Shown here piece by piece: positions 26,023-35,413 of a DNA stretch of 64,000 nt (the stretch's first letter is position 1; each line of letters begins with the position of its first letter). A program made the position numbers and the translations under genes. Source of the DNA: Photobacterium toruni (GTDB taxonomy: Bacteria; Pseudomonadota; Gammaproteobacteria; Enterobacterales; Vibrionaceae); NCBI RefSeq assembly GCF_024529955.1, contig NZ_AP024854.1, forward strand, positions 62,001-126,000, written 5' to 3'. The notes under the pieces are model-generated. The model saw only the letters and a program-made list of their open reading frames with translations, was not told the origin of the DNA and did no database searches.

Positions 26023-26481
26023 ATGGCGTATTGGTTATTTAAAACCGAACCAGATACCTTTTCAATAGACACTTTAAAACAACAAAAAGTTTCACCGTGG
26101 GAAGGGGTTCGAAATTATCAGGCAAGAAATATGCTACGAGATGAGATTAAATGTGGCGATCAGGTATTGATTTATCATTCTTCTTGTAAAGAGATAGGGG
26201 TTGTTGGAATCGCTAACGTGGTTAAAGAAGCATACCCTGATCATTTCCAATTTGAGCCGACAAGTGCTTACTATGATCCTAAAGCGACGCCTGCAAACCC
26301 GCCATGGGTAATGGTCGATATAAAGTATCAGCAACATCTACGCTTAGTGAGTTTAGCGCGAATGAAAAAAGTACCTGAATTAGCTGAAATGCCATTAGTT
26401 AAACGGGGTAATCGACTCAGTGTTATGCCCGTGACAGCTGCGCAATGGCAACAAATATTAGTCATGACTGGGCAATTTTAA
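26023..26481 (+). CDS. EVE domain-containing protein
   Basis: A 152-residue single EVE (PUA-like) domain beginning MAYWLFKTEPDTFSIDTL with WEGVRNYQARNMLRDEIKCGD, the family signature. EVE domains bind modified bases in nucleic acids; the exact target is unknown. AGGA lies 6 bases before the ATG at 26023; the open frame to 25975 is ignored for that reason. It is divergent from the lipoprotein gene. Confidence 0.92.
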   Translation: MAYWLFKTEPDTFSIDTLKQQKVSPWEGVRNYQARNMLRDEIKCGDQVLIYHSSCKEIGVVGIANVVKEAYPDHFQFEPTSAYYDPKATPANPPWVMVDIKYQQHLRLVSLARMKKVPELAEMPLVKRGNRLSVMPVTAAQWQQILVMTGQF

Positions 26482-26487
26482 AGAAAG

Positions 26488-26520
26488 CAGTGACAACATA
26501 GTGTGCTATGACTGTCACTG
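26488..26520. terminator. Hairpin between the convergent EVE and yigL genes
   Basis: CAGTGACA pairs with TGTCACTG, and inside it CATAG pairs with CTATG around a TGTG loop. The T-runs are absent, so it may act as a stabiliser more than a terminator. Confidence 0.55.
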
Positions 26521-26544
26521 ATTTATGTTATAGCTAAGAGAAAC

Positions 26545-27360
26545 TTACAATGTTACCGAAGGCGTTAATAAATGTTGTTCTAAATAGTGCGCGACTGCTT
26601 CATCAGCGTTAGAGCCGATAATTTCATTATCAGGTAGTGCTAATTTCACTTTTTCGTGTGAGGTACTCATAACAAGACCTTTACCTGCCATTGCTAGCAT
26701 TTCTGCATCATTCATACCATCACCAAAGGCGATACAGTCAGCCAACTTATAGCCTAGAGCTTCCGCTACCGCTTGAAGTGCATGACCTTTTGATACGCCA
26801 GCATCCATCACTTCAAGACACCATGGAGTCGAAAACGCAATATTGGCTTTGTCACCAAAATGCGCATTAAAAATTTGTTCCCATTTCACCAGAGCTTCAT
26901 GATCGCCATCTTCACGGGTAAAGAAGACTTTAGCGACGTTTTCAACGGGAGGATTGTTAGCATCATACAAGTGATAACTAAAGCTATCATGGAATTCTTT
27001 TAATTGCTCATTGTCATGATTAAGTAGCCATTGATCGCCACAGTAGATATGAATATGTAGCGCAGGATCATTTTTGGCGAGCCCAATGACACCACGAATA
27101 ACTTCAGCACTCAGATCTTGCTGAAAGACGAGTTCACCTTGAGTGTTATGTACGCGGGCACCATTAGAGGTGATCATATAGGCTGGAATGGCTAATTTTT
27201 CACGTATCTCTGCAACATCAATATGATGACGACCTGTTGCAAATACGAAATTTATTTGTTGTTGGGCAAGACGTTGTAATACATCACGGGTAAATGGCGC
27301 GATTTTATGTTCGGGATTTAATAATGTGCCATCTAAATCTGAAGCAACAATTTGATACAT
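26545..27360 (-). CDS. yigL: HAD phosphatase YigL
   Basis: A 271-residue Cof-type haloacid-dehalogenase phosphatase. Catalytic motif I DLDGTLL has D8 and D10. The matches MYQIVASDLDGT, NFVFATGRHH, AYMITSNGARVH and DCIAFGDGMNDAEM follow E. coli YigL, a pyridoxal phosphate/sugar phosphate phosphatase. A TTG at 27372 is in frame, but ATG 27360 has GAGAG seven bases upstream and is the family start. With pldB upstream it reproduces the E. coli pldB-yigL pair. Confidence 0.94.
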   Translation of the reverse strand: MYQIVASDLDGTLLNPEHKIAPFTRDVLQRLAQQQINFVFATGRHHIDVAEIREKLAIPAYMITSNGARVHNTQGELVFQQDLSAEVIRGVIGLAKNDPALHIHIYCGDQWLLNHDNEQLKEFHDSFSYHLYDANNPPVENVAKVFFTREDGDHEALVKWEQIFNAHFGDKANIAFSTPWCLEVMDAGVSKGHALQAVAEALGYKLADCIAFGDGMNDAEMLAMAGKGLVMSTSHEKVKLALPDNEIIGSNADEAVAHYLEQHLLTPSVTL

Positions 27361-27524
27361 GAACACTCTCAATAAATAGAAATATAGCGAAAATAAAGAT
27401 AACGAGATCGAACGTGAGTCGGTAATCTTAAACTACTATGAGAGATAAAAAGGGGTTGATGTTAGCAATAAATCTTTCCGCTTTTATTTTTGTGATGGCG
27501 TAGCCTTTTTGAGGTTATTTACGG

Positions 27525-28493
27525 TTATGGTATAGCAAAGTAGTTGCAAATTTCAGTTAAAGCAATATTACGATATTGATCACTTTCAAATAATAATTCG
27601 TGATGGGCATCAGCAATTGTTATTAGTTGACTACAGTGTGGTGTTTGTTGGCAAAAATGATGATGGGCTTGATTATCGACAATATGATCAGCACTACCTT
27701 GTAATATTAATGTTGGGGTACTGATATTTTTTGCTTCAATAAGACATTGACGTGTTGCCGCAATACTTTGCCAGACCCAGCGATTACTGGCGCCGCCTAA
27801 GCGTAATTGTGGTTGTTGTTGGTAGAGTATTTTAGTCCATTGAAAACGAATATTACTATGGGTTAATGGATTGTTCGCAAACGGTTTAGGGTAATAAGAA
27901 CGTTGTCCTGGCGCATAGGTTGGTTGACGATGAATATAATCATTAAAGCGTGCTAGCGGTTCGGCAAAAAAACGCAATCCAGGCTTTATATAAATACCAT
28001 GCATTGGTGCACTTAGCACGGCTCTATCAATCAGTTTAGGGTAGCGTGAAAGCAGTAAACTGCTGATTGCTCCACCCATTGAGTGACCTAATAAAAAGAG
28101 ATGTTGGTAGCCTTGGGGTTTAACGATATCAGTAATAAAAGTATGAAGGTCAGTCACGTAATTATCAAATTGATCGATATAACCCATTTCGGTATCAGCT
28201 ATTAATCGTTGTGACATTCCTTGGCCACGATGATCAAGGGCATAGATATGATAGCCCTGATTGATTAAATCAAAAAATAGCTCTTGGTATTTGCAATAAC
28301 TTTCGATACGGCCATTTACAATTACAATCACTTTATCACTTTTACCAGGGGTTAAACTAACCCAACTTAATTGGCATTGATTAACACCCAGTAATGTGCC
28401 CTGATGCCGTTGTTGCCACAATGCAGTAATTGGACCTGCCATCATAGTATTAAAGCTAGCTTCTTGTGAAAAAGGCACGGTGGAGAGGATCAT
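27525..28493 (-). CDS. pldB: Lysophospholipase L2-type alpha/beta hydrolase
   Basis: A 322-residue serine hydrolase. The nucleophile S138 lies in the elbow GHSMGG, and YALDHRGQGMSQR forms the oxyanion/cap region. The closing acid and His are in the C-terminal part (GSADHIVDN, DAHHELLFE). PldB cleaves lysophospholipids at the inner membrane. Identification rests on the PldB-like motif order and on the neighbours yigL and rhtB, which are adjacent in E. coli too. It is divergent from rhtB. Confidence 0.9.
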   Translation of the reverse strand: MILSTVPFSQEASFNTMMAGPITALWQQRHQGTLLGVNQCQLSWVSLTPGKSDKVIVIVNGRIESYCKYQELFFDLINQGYHIYALDHRGQGMSQRLIADTEMGYIDQFDNYVTDLHTFITDIVKPQGYQHLFLLGHSMGGAISSLLLSRYPKLIDRAVLSAPMHGIYIKPGLRFFAEPLARFNDYIHRQPTYAPGQRSYYPKPFANNPLTHSNIRFQWTKILYQQQPQLRLGGASNRWVWQSIAATRQCLIEAKNISTPTLILQGSADHIVDNQAHHHFCQQTPHCSQLITIADAHHELLFESDQYRNIALTEICNYFAIP

Positions 28494-28694
28494 AACGTTT
28501 CCGAAAGTTGTGAACTACGAGGCAAAGTATTGAATGATATTGGTATCGACAAGCTATCTCGTTGCTTATTATCATTTTTACCAGTATACATGATTTATTG
28601 ACCATAGCGGAACAAAGCAATAAGTTGCTTGTTAATCAAAGATTAAGGTATAACACGCTTTTTAATTATTTGATACGATCAGAAAGGAGTATCA

Positions 28695-29312
28695 ATGAGC
28701 GTTGAGATTTGGCTAGCTTACGTTGTTGCTGCTATTGTTTTTAGTTTTGCACCTGGATCTGGCACTATTAATTCGATCAGTAATGGTATGGTTTATGGCT
28801 GGCGTAAGTCATTAGCATCCATCGTTGGTTTACAATTAGGAATGGCGGTTCATATTGTTTTGGTGGGGGTTGGATTAGGTGCCTTGGTTGCTCAATCTGT
28901 TGTAGCATTTACATTAATCAAATGGATTGGCGCGGCATATTTAATTTGGCTTGGTATTCAAAAGTGGCGCGAGCATAACGCATTATCTATTGAAAATGTT
29001 GATCAATCAGTGACCGCTGGGTGTTTGTTTCGACGCGCGGTGCTGGTGAATTTAACCAACCCTAAAACGATTGTATTTTTAGTTGCTTTATTTCCACAAT
29101 TTATTAATGCAACTCAGCTGCAATTACCACAATTACTTATTTTAGGGGGAACGACACTCATTATTGATGCCAGTGTGATGCTATTTTATGTCAGCTTAGC
29201 GTCGCGTTTTACCCACTATATTCGTTCAGCGACTGTAATGACACGTCTTAACCGTATCTTTGGATCAATGTTTATTGGTTGTGGTGCATTACTTGCTTTA
29301 GCTCGTGCATAA
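28695..29312 (+). CDS. rhtB: Homoserine/homoserine lactone exporter RhtB
   Basis: A 205-residue LysE-family exporter with about six helices. It has FSFAPGSGTINSISNGMVYG (the PGP-like family motif as APGSG), KWIGAAYLIWLGIQKWR and VNLTNPKTIVFLVALFPQF. These match E. coli RhtB, which exports homoserine and its lactone. GAAAGGAG lies 6 bases before the ATG. Confidence 0.93.
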   Translation: MSVEIWLAYVVAAIVFSFAPGSGTINSISNGMVYGWRKSLASIVGLQLGMAVHIVLVGVGLGALVAQSVVAFTLIKWIGAAYLIWLGIQKWREHNALSIENVDQSVTAGCLFRRAVLVNLTNPKTIVFLVALFPQFINATQLQLPQLLILGGTTLIIDASVMLFYVSLASRFTHYIRSATVMTRLNRIFGSMFIGCGALLALARA

Positions 29313-29388
29313 TATAGATGATATTTCGAGGTTGGTATCTTGTGATAATCTGCCATTAATTGTTGTGGTCTAAAAGGGTATTATTTCC

Positions 29389-30612
29389 ATGTTTTCTTAT
29401 GTTGCTCGTCAGCCTATATTTAACCGCCGCCAACAAACGATTGGTCATGAGCTGTTATTTCGTGATGGAGAGTGTAATGCTTTTCCTGTGATTGATGCTA
29501 ACGAAGCAACATGTCGACTTGTACTGGAAAATTATATGGCCATTGGTAATGATCATATCTTAAAAGGTCAACGAAACTTTATTAATTTCCCTCACAATTG
29601 TTTAGTAAATTTAATGCCATTGCTATTACCAAAAAATAAAGTGGTTATTGAAATACTAGAGACTTGCACTCCTAATGATGAGCTGTTTTTAGCGATAAAA
29701 CATCTTCATCAAAAGGGGTATGTGATTGCACTTGATGATTTTGAGTATGACAGCAGATGGCAACGTTTCTTTCGTTATGTACATATTATTAAACTTGATT
29801 TATTAATGCTGGGTTTAGAAAAAGCATGTGACTTTGTACGAAATAATCGCCATTTAAAAGTGAAGTTTTTAGCTGAAAAAGTTGAAACGTATGCCGCTTT
29901 TCAAGCATCACTCGTAGCAGGATTTGATTTTTTTCAAGGTTATTATTTTAGTCGTCCTGAAATATTAAAGCACCGCAAAGTTGCTGCATCTGAATTGATC
30001 ACTATTCAATTATTACAAGCCATTAGTTGTGAGCCTGTTGATTTTGATAATATTGAAAAGATTATTAGTCGTGATGTATCACTGTCTTATTTATTACTGC
30101 GGTATGTGAATAATGCTAATCATCGACTCATTGAACCCATTAGTTCATTTCATCAAGCATTAGTGTATTTAGGGGAAGATAAACTGCGAATGTTTGTCGG
30201 TGTGGTTGCAACCGCACATGCAGCATTAGATAAGCCAAAGGCACTGTATGCCCTGTCATTACAACGGGCTAAGATGTGCGAAGAATTAGTGAGTAATAGC
30301 ATATTAACCATCCCTAAAGAGCAGGCTTTTTTGGCTGGCATGTTCTCATTATTAGATGCGTTATTAGATAATTCGTTAGCAGATTTATTAGTGTTATTAA
30401 AACTTCAGCCTCATATTCAGGCGTCATTACTACATCGGCAAGGAGAGCTTGGACAAGTATTAAATTTAGTCGATGCTTTTGATAAAGCTGATTGGCAGCA
30501 AGTCGCAATCGAGTGTAGCGGTCTAGGATTATCAGAACAGCAGGTGCAAAAAAGTTATTTACACGCCGTTACATGGGCAGAAAAATGTACCAAAATTGAT
30601 TATACAAGATAA
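29389..30612 (+). CDS. EAL-HDOD domain signalling protein
   Basis: A 407-residue YuxH-type protein: an N-terminal EAL domain (about 1-200) and a C-terminal HDOD domain (about 205-390). The EAL signatures are altered: EAL reads ELLF, DDFG reads DDFE, and the late AEGVET motif reads AEKVET. It is therefore probably not an active c-di-GMP phosphodiesterase. Relatives regulate motility through protein contacts. The 3' end abuts a dps remnant on the other strand. Confidence 0.9.
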   Translation: MFSYVARQPIFNRRQQTIGHELLFRDGECNAFPVIDANEATCRLVLENYMAIGNDHILKGQRNFINFPHNCLVNLMPLLLPKNKVVIEILETCTPNDELFLAIKHLHQKGYVIALDDFEYDSRWQRFFRYVHIIKLDLLMLGLEKACDFVRNNRHLKVKFLAEKVETYAAFQASLVAGFDFFQGYYFSRPEILKHRKVAASELITIQLLQAISCEPVDFDNIEKIISRDVSLSYLLLRYVNNANHRLIEPISSFHQALVYLGEDKLRMFVGVVATAHAALDKPKALYALSLQRAKMCEELVSNSILTIPKEQAFLAGMFSLLDALLDNSLADLLVLLKLQPHIQASLLHRQGELGQVLNLVDAFDKADWQQVAIECSGLGLSEQQVQKSYLHAVTWAEKCTKIDYTR

Positions 30613-30794
30613 TCCGTATAAATTTCTTCAAATTTCAAATGTCGTTCGAAAACTTGTTTGCTTTTACTATTCCAATAGTAACTCCGCGTATTTATATAAA
30701 ATATTTGGTAGTTAGATAGCCGTTGATTGAGATCAGCAGCCAGCGCTTAGGCTTTATCACTGTCAAGACCGATTAAATTGGTTTGGTGTGCCAT
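30603..30794 (-). pseudogene. Truncated dps-family pseudogene
   Basis: Translated from ATG 30794 it reads MAHQTNLIGLDSDKA, then a TAA stop. The same frame continues as LNQRLSNYQIFYINTRSYYWN and VFERHLKFEEIYTDYL, the first two helices of a Dps/starvation ferritin. The usual family reads NYQ.FY.N.RG.HWN and F..LH.KFEELY; the iron-binding His before Trp is Tyr here. About 90 C-terminal codons are missing where it meets the 3' end of the EAL-HDOD gene. GAGGG remains 6 bases before the ATG. A nonsense codon plus truncation means no Dps function. Confidence 0.88.
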
Positions 30795-30900
30795 GGTTGA
30801 GCCCTCATCAATGATTAAAAACAAAATGTGTTTTTGTTTTGATGAAGTCAGTATCTATTGTAATGATAGTTTTAACTTATAATTACAATGTAATCAAAGG

Positions 30901-31788
30901 TTAAGCAACTAATGAAGTTGAGTCGCAATGCTCACTTTCACAAGGAATAATACCGCAGATGCGATGACCGGCTTGTTTACCTTGCAAATACCCTTGTTCT
31001 AGTTTGTTAAGGTTGCGAGTTAAACGGCCTACATGGAAATTTTGATTAGGTGCAATGACCGTTACAGTGCAATCTGCGGGCGGATGATTAATAAAATCAA
31101 GGGCGGCATTATAACGACTGGCACGTGTCATTATGGCTGCTGCAAAAGCGGGATGATCATGGAACATCGATTTAATTAACCACGGTAGTTTAGTTTCAGG
31201 TTTATGAAATCCAAGCGGTTTAGATAAAATAACGGTAATTTCACGTGCGCCACGCCGATAGGCTTCAATAACGGGAATTGAATCACCAATGCCGCCGTCG
31301 CTCATTGCAACACCATCAATGGTTGGATTATGACGATAAGCAACAGGTAGGGCGCAGGTCGCTTCCATTAACGGAGTAATATTATGACGTGTGACCTTAA
31401 TATATTCTGCAGTGCCTGTTTCTATATTGGTTGTTGTTGCGTAAAGTGGAATTTGGCGTTGTTCATACTTTAATAAATTAAGCGGTAAATAACGCGCAGT
31501 TGTACGCCATAACCAATCGATGTCTGTCAAATGACCACCATGGGTAAAACGAGAAAAATTAATAAATTGTGGATCGCGAGAATATTGAGTAATAATTTTA
31601 TGGCTGCGGTCATAATTACCACTTAAATAACCAATTAAATTAGTGGCTCCTGCTGAAACACCAATTGCAAAGTCGAACGGCAAATAGTTATTTTCAAGGA
31701 ATGCATCCAGCACACCGCTAGCAAAAATACCACGCATTGCACCACCTTCAACGACTAATGCATGGGGCGTGTGTTGGATTGTATTCAT
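30901..31788 (-). CDS. yjjU: Patatin-like phospholipase, YjjU family
   Basis: A 295-residue serine lipase-like protein. The oxyanion loop EGGAMRGIF is at residues 14-22, the nucleophile S45 in GVSAG, and the catalytic Asp D164 in SDGG. The Ser-Asp dyad is thus complete. The family hydrolyses acyl chains of phospholipids; the substrate is not known. It lies on the minus strand, upstream of the dps remnant, with no close operon partner. Confidence 0.9.
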   Translation of the reverse strand: MNTIQHTPHALVVEGGAMRGIFASGVLDAFLENNYLPFDFAIGVSAGATNLIGYLSGNYDRSHKIITQYSRDPQFINFSRFTHGGHLTDIDWLWRTTARYLPLNLLKYEQRQIPLYATTTNIETGTAEYIKVTRHNITPLMEATCALPVAYRHNPTIDGVAMSDGGIGDSIPVIEAYRRGAREITVILSKPLGFHKPETKLPWLIKSMFHDHPAFAAAIMTRASRYNAALDFINHPPADCTVTVIAPNQNFHVGRLTRNLNKLEQGYLQGKQAGHRICGIIPCESEHCDSTSLVA

Positions 31789-31900
31789 TGAGTAACCTAT
31801 CTATTTAACTGACTTTTCTCTAATGTCAGGATAAAGATATTTACGGCAATAAAAAATTCGATTTTTCTTATTGCTGTGATAGGTAAAATTTAATCGTTAG

Positions 31901-31921
31901 GTTAATGGTTAATGGTTAATG
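31901..31921. repeat. Three tandem GTTAATG heptamers at the end of the LysR gene
   Basis: Three perfect 7-base units. The LysR stop codon (complement of 31909-31911) is inside the second unit, so slippage could alter the C-terminus. Confidence 0.8.
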
Positions 31922-32754
31922 GCAACACGTTGGCTTAATACCTTGATACAAGCTGCTAATGCGGGATTAAGGGTTTTAGTGGTGGGATAACATAACCCTA
32001 ACCGACGAAACATACGTGGTCCTTCAAGCGGTACAGTCACTAATTGATTAGCGCTTTCTAATACACCGGTAGGTAGAAAAGAGATCCCTAATCCCGCTTG
32101 AACTAAATGCATTACTTGGGTCTTATGTTCAGCTTTGGCGACTAAATTAACCGATAAGCCATCACATGCGAGTAAGCCAATGGTTTGTTGATGCGCCTCA
32201 CACGGTGGACATTCAATAAAATCATGCTGATGTAATTGTTGTGGCGATACACTGGTTAAACTTGCGAGTGGATGATCAGGCAGCATACATAGAACATAAT
32301 CTTCATCCCATAGTGGCAGAAAAATTTCATCTTCAGCTTTAAACATATCTAACGTTAATCGTGCATCGGCTTTTTTATCGTGATCCACCAATTCAATTAA
32401 AAGATTAGGAATGTGTTGATGCAGTTGTGCCAACACCATTGCTAACTGACTTTGACTAAGATCGGCAAAATTGGCCAATGTCAGCGGTAAACGTTCAGTA
32501 CGTTGCTGAAAAAGTTGTGGCAGCGTATTAACATCATTTAATAATCGAATCGCTAATGGATAGAGGTAGTGCGCTTCATCGGTAAGGTTAACCCCTTTTT
32601 TATGGCGCACAAAAAGCTGTGTCGCTAGCTCTTGTTCTAATTGTTTGATGCCACTTGATATAGAGGGTTGAGAGACACAACAACGTTCTGCGGCTAAGGT
32701 GATATTTTTTTCTTCATAAACAGCAATAAAAAACCGTAATAAGCGTAAATCCAT
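31909..32754 (-). CDS. LysR-family transcriptional regulator
   Basis: A 281-residue regulator. The N-terminal winged helix-turn-helix begins MDLRLLRFFIAVYEEKNIT with AERCCVSQPSISSGIKQLEQEL, and a substrate-binding-type effector domain follows from about residue 90. It is divergent from the short-chain dehydrogenase gene, with 205 bases between the starts. LysR regulators usually control the adjacent divergent gene, so the dehydrogenase is the likely target; the effector is unknown. Confidence 0.92.
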   Translation of the reverse strand: MDLRLLRFFIAVYEEKNITLAAERCCVSQPSISSGIKQLEQELATQLFVRHKKGVNLTDEAHYLYPLAIRLLNDVNTLPQLFQQRTERLPLTLANFADLSQSQLAMVLAQLHQHIPNLLIELVDHDKKADARLTLDMFKAEDEIFLPLWDEDYVLCMLPDHPLASLTSVSPQQLHQHDFIECPPCEAHQQTIGLLACDGLSVNLVAKAEHKTQVMHLVQAGLGISFLPTGVLESANQLVTVPLEGPRMFRRLGLCYPTTKTLNPALAACIKVLSQRVAINH

Positions 32755-32959
32755 CAGTTACTACTCGATCGAAAAAGACCTTATTAGCCTATCACATTGT
32801 TGAAACTGATAATGGCTTGTTGTTATCCATAGTTTTTGTTGATGATAAACCAAGGAAATAGATATTTTTCAGCCGTAGTCATTCGTTCTATAGTTATTGC
32901 CATCAACAGCATCTTAGCTGGCTGCATCAAGTGTGCGGTTTATTCTAGAGGAAAAAAAC

Positions 32960-33682
32960 ATGGCAAAATCTTTAGTTGTGATCACGGGTGCAAGTTCAGG
33001 TATTGGTGAAGCTACTGCGCGTAAATTAGCAGCAGAAGGGTATTCTTTATTACTTTTAGCTCGCCGCGTTGAAGCGATGGAAGCATTAAACCTACCCAAT
33101 ACATTGTGCCGTAAAGTGGATGTGACAGACGTTAAAGCAATTGCAGCGGCGGTGGCAGAAGCGGAACAAAAATTTGGTCCGGTAGATTGCTTGATCAATA
33201 ACGCCGGTATGATGTTGCTTGGTCTTGCTGATGAACAGGATCCTGCTGAATGGCAAACGATGTTTAATGTTAATGTGATGGGCATGCTAAACGGCATTCA
33301 TGTGGTTCTTGCGGGGATGAAAGCACGTAAAACAGGTACTGTTATTAACATCAGCTCAATCGCAGGTCGTAAAACATTCCCTAATCATGCGGCTTATTGC
33401 GGAACTAAATTTGCGGTTCATGCTATTACTGAAAATATTCGTGAAGAAGTGGCTGATGATAATGTACGCTTTATTACGATTGCCCCCGGTGCCGTTGAAA
33501 CTGAACTACTAAGCCATACTAGCAGTGATGCAATTAAAGCTGGCTATCAAGAATGGAAGCAAGGCATGGGTGGAGTGATTGCGCCACAAGATATTGCTAA
33601 TGCGATTAGTTATGCTTATAACCAGCCTCAAAATTTATGTGTGCGTGAAATTGTATTAGCAGCAACACGTCAACAACCTTAA
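32960..33682 (+). CDS. Short-chain dehydrogenase/reductase
   Basis: A 240-residue classical SDR: NAD(P)-binding TGASSGIG at residues 9-16, NNAG at 80-83, catalytic Ser in the ISS segment (131-133), and Y146 and K150 in YCGTK. GAGG lies 9 bases before the ATG at 32960; the frame is open upstream to 32933. Substrate is unknown. It is probably controlled by the divergent LysR regulator. Confidence 0.93.
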   Translation: MAKSLVVITGASSGIGEATARKLAAEGYSLLLLARRVEAMEALNLPNTLCRKVDVTDVKAIAAAVAEAEQKFGPVDCLINNAGMMLLGLADEQDPAEWQTMFNVNVMGMLNGIHVVLAGMKARKTGTVINISSIAGRKTFPNHAAYCGTKFAVHAITENIREEVADDNVRFITIAPGAVETELLSHTSSDAIKAGYQEWKQGMGGVIAPQDIANAISYAYNQPQNLCVREIVLAATRQQP

Positions 33683-33772
33683 CCAGTAGGTAAAATTACT
33701 GCCAACAATGAGTGAGTTATCGGTTAATTGAACACTGTAATAGATACTTGCTGCTAAGTGGCTGCTATATTC

Positions 33773-33809
33773 AAAGCAGAGCCGTAAATGATTATGGCTC
33801 TGCTTTTTT
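33773..33809 (+). terminator. Terminator of the SDR gene
   Basis: Perfect stem AAAGCAGAGCC / GGCTCTGCTTT with a 12-base loop and six Ts. An ATG at 33788 in the acyltransferase frame lies inside the loop, which argues against that start. Confidence 0.88.
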
Positions 33810-33838
33810 GTAGTTGCTATTTATATAAGGGGCCGTTA

Positions 33839-34843
33839 GTGAGAGAAAAAATAGGATTTTTTGATTTACTGCGAGTGGTTGCTGCCTTGGCAGTTGTCGT
33901 GATCCACGTCCTTGGTCCTTATCGTGATCAGCTTGGTCAAATACCCGATTGGCAGTGGATGAGTGCGATCACGATCAATAGTCTTAGTCGTTGGGCTGTG
34001 CCGGTATTTATTATGATCACAGGTGCTTTGATGCTCAGTGATCAGCGGCCTTTTGAACCGGTTTATTATATTAAACGGCGATTTGGAAAAGTGCTGATTC
34101 CCTTTTTAGTGTGGTCGGTATTTTATGCCTTTTTCTCTGGCTTAACGGTGCATGGTTTTGATAGTGCACTAAGTTGGTCGGTACTAAAAAAATTACCAAT
34201 TCATGAAACCTATTATCACCTTGGTTTTTTCTATTATTTTATTCCGCTTTATTTGCTGATTCCGGTTATTCAGTGGTGGGTACAAAAAGCCGAACCGGGG
34301 CAAGTGAAAGGGGTCATTATGGTATGGCTGCTGATCACCGGCTTATATTTGTTTTATATTGACGGGTTATGGAGTGAAACTTATCTACTTTATAGCGGCT
34401 ACTTATTGTTAGGCTATTGCCTGTATCAATACCGTTGGCCAAGTTTAATGGTGCTATTGCCATTAGCGCTGATCGCCGTTGTGATAACTGACTATAGTGT
34501 GATTAGCCATAGTTTTGCCGCTGGTGAATATAAAGTCGGTCGCTGGCTGTCATATAAAACCTTGAATACAGTGCTGGTTGCAGCAACGGTGTTCTTACTT
34601 TGTCGTGTGGTGAGTGATAAGTTAAGTGCGGCTACTCAAACTCGATTAAGCTGGTTAAGTAAATATAGCCTTGGGGTGTATTTGATCCATCCCATCTTTT
34701 TATGGCCACTGCGACAATATGATCTTTATTTTGCCAATCCGTTAATTGCGATTCCAGTATGGACAGCAATTGCAGCGAGTTTAGCTTTAGCGACCAGTTG
34801 GCTATTGAGTCGTCATCGTTATACCGCGTGGTTAGTGCCATAA
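33839..34843 (+). CDS. Acyltransferase family 3 membrane protein (WecH/OafB-like)
   Basis: A 334-residue protein with about ten helices. The N-terminal family motif FFDLLRVVAALAVVVIHV contains the catalytic-type His. LSRWAVPVFIMITGALML and YYFIPLYLLIPVI follow. Relatives transfer acetyl groups to sugars of surface polysaccharides. The start chosen is GTG 33839, with AAGGGG eight bases upstream; an ATG at 33788 lies within a terminator loop and is unlikely. No polysaccharide genes are nearby. Confidence 0.86.
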   Translation: MREKIGFFDLLRVVAALAVVVIHVLGPYRDQLGQIPDWQWMSAITINSLSRWAVPVFIMITGALMLSDQRPFEPVYYIKRRFGKVLIPFLVWSVFYAFFSGLTVHGFDSALSWSVLKKLPIHETYYHLGFFYYFIPLYLLIPVIQWWVQKAEPGQVKGVIMVWLLITGLYLFYIDGLWSETYLLYSGYLLLGYCLYQYRWPSLMVLLPLALIAVVITDYSVISHSFAAGEYKVGRWLSYKTLNTVLVAATVFLLCRVVSDKLSAATQTRLSWLSKYSLGVYLIHPIFLWPLRQYDLYFANPLIAIPVWTAIAASLALATSWLLSRHRYTAWLVP

Positions 34844-34855
34844 CCGCATTTATTA

Positions 34856-34887
34856 TCTGTTTGCTCATTAGATAATGAGCAAACAGA
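34856..34887. terminator. Hairpin between the convergent acyltransferase and DUF2500 genes
   Basis: Perfect 14-bp stem TCTGTTTGCTCATT / AATGAGCAAACAGA, loop AGAT. No T-run follows. Confidence 0.6.
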
Positions 34888-34894
34888 GGGATAT

Positions 34895-35233
34895 TTATTG
34901 GCGTTGTAATGCGAAATGAATAAATTGTTGACCGCGATAGGTCATCATGCCTTTGTCGCCGGGATTTAAGGCGTGGTAATAATGAATTCCTATCATGAAT
35001 TCACGTTTAGGCCCTCCTGCTAGTGGCTGTACATAAAACCAATATTCTTCATCTTCCTCTCCTGGCTGTGCACCAATAATCCGGTTACTTTGTTTGTCTA
35101 AAATTTGAACCTCAATTTTTTTTTCTGGTGCATCAATACCTAAGATATGGCGGCGATAGTTATAGACAAAATAAGACAATGCCAATAGTAATAGCAGGCA
35201 CAGTACGACAATAATCCATGTCGGCATTCCCAA
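34895..35233 (-). CDS. DUF2500 family protein (YhhM-like)
   Basis: A 112-residue protein with one N-terminal membrane helix (about residues 5-25) and a soluble domain ending YHALNPGDKGMMTYRGQQFIHF. This matches E. coli YhhM (YHALTVGDKGTLSYKGTRFVSF). Function is unknown. In E. coli yhhM lies beside yhhL, rsmD and ftsY; here those genes are about 2 kb away, so the region has been opened by insertions. Confidence 0.85.
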   Translation of the reverse strand: MGMPTWIIVVLCLLLLLALSYFVYNYRRHILGIDAPEKKIEVQILDKQSNRIIGAQPGEEDEEYWFYVQPLAGGPKREFMIGIHYYHALNPGDKGMMTYRGQQFIHFALQRQ

Positions 35234-35413
35234 ACTCCTTGGTGGTTAATAAGCTATATTAAATAAAGACAACGATATTATTCACAGCAAATTTATACAT
35301 ACCTAACTTTGGATAATAAAATCGTGATCTGAGTACAATTATTTGACTAAAACACTGTGTTGAATGGGTAGCTTAGGTAAGGTAATTGTAATGGAAGATT
35401 TAGAGAGGTGATG

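Noticed and set aside
33788-33838. ATG 33788 as the start of the acyltransferase
   Set aside because: It lies in the loop of the SDR terminator and has no ribosome-binding site; GTG 33839 has AAGGGG at good spacing.
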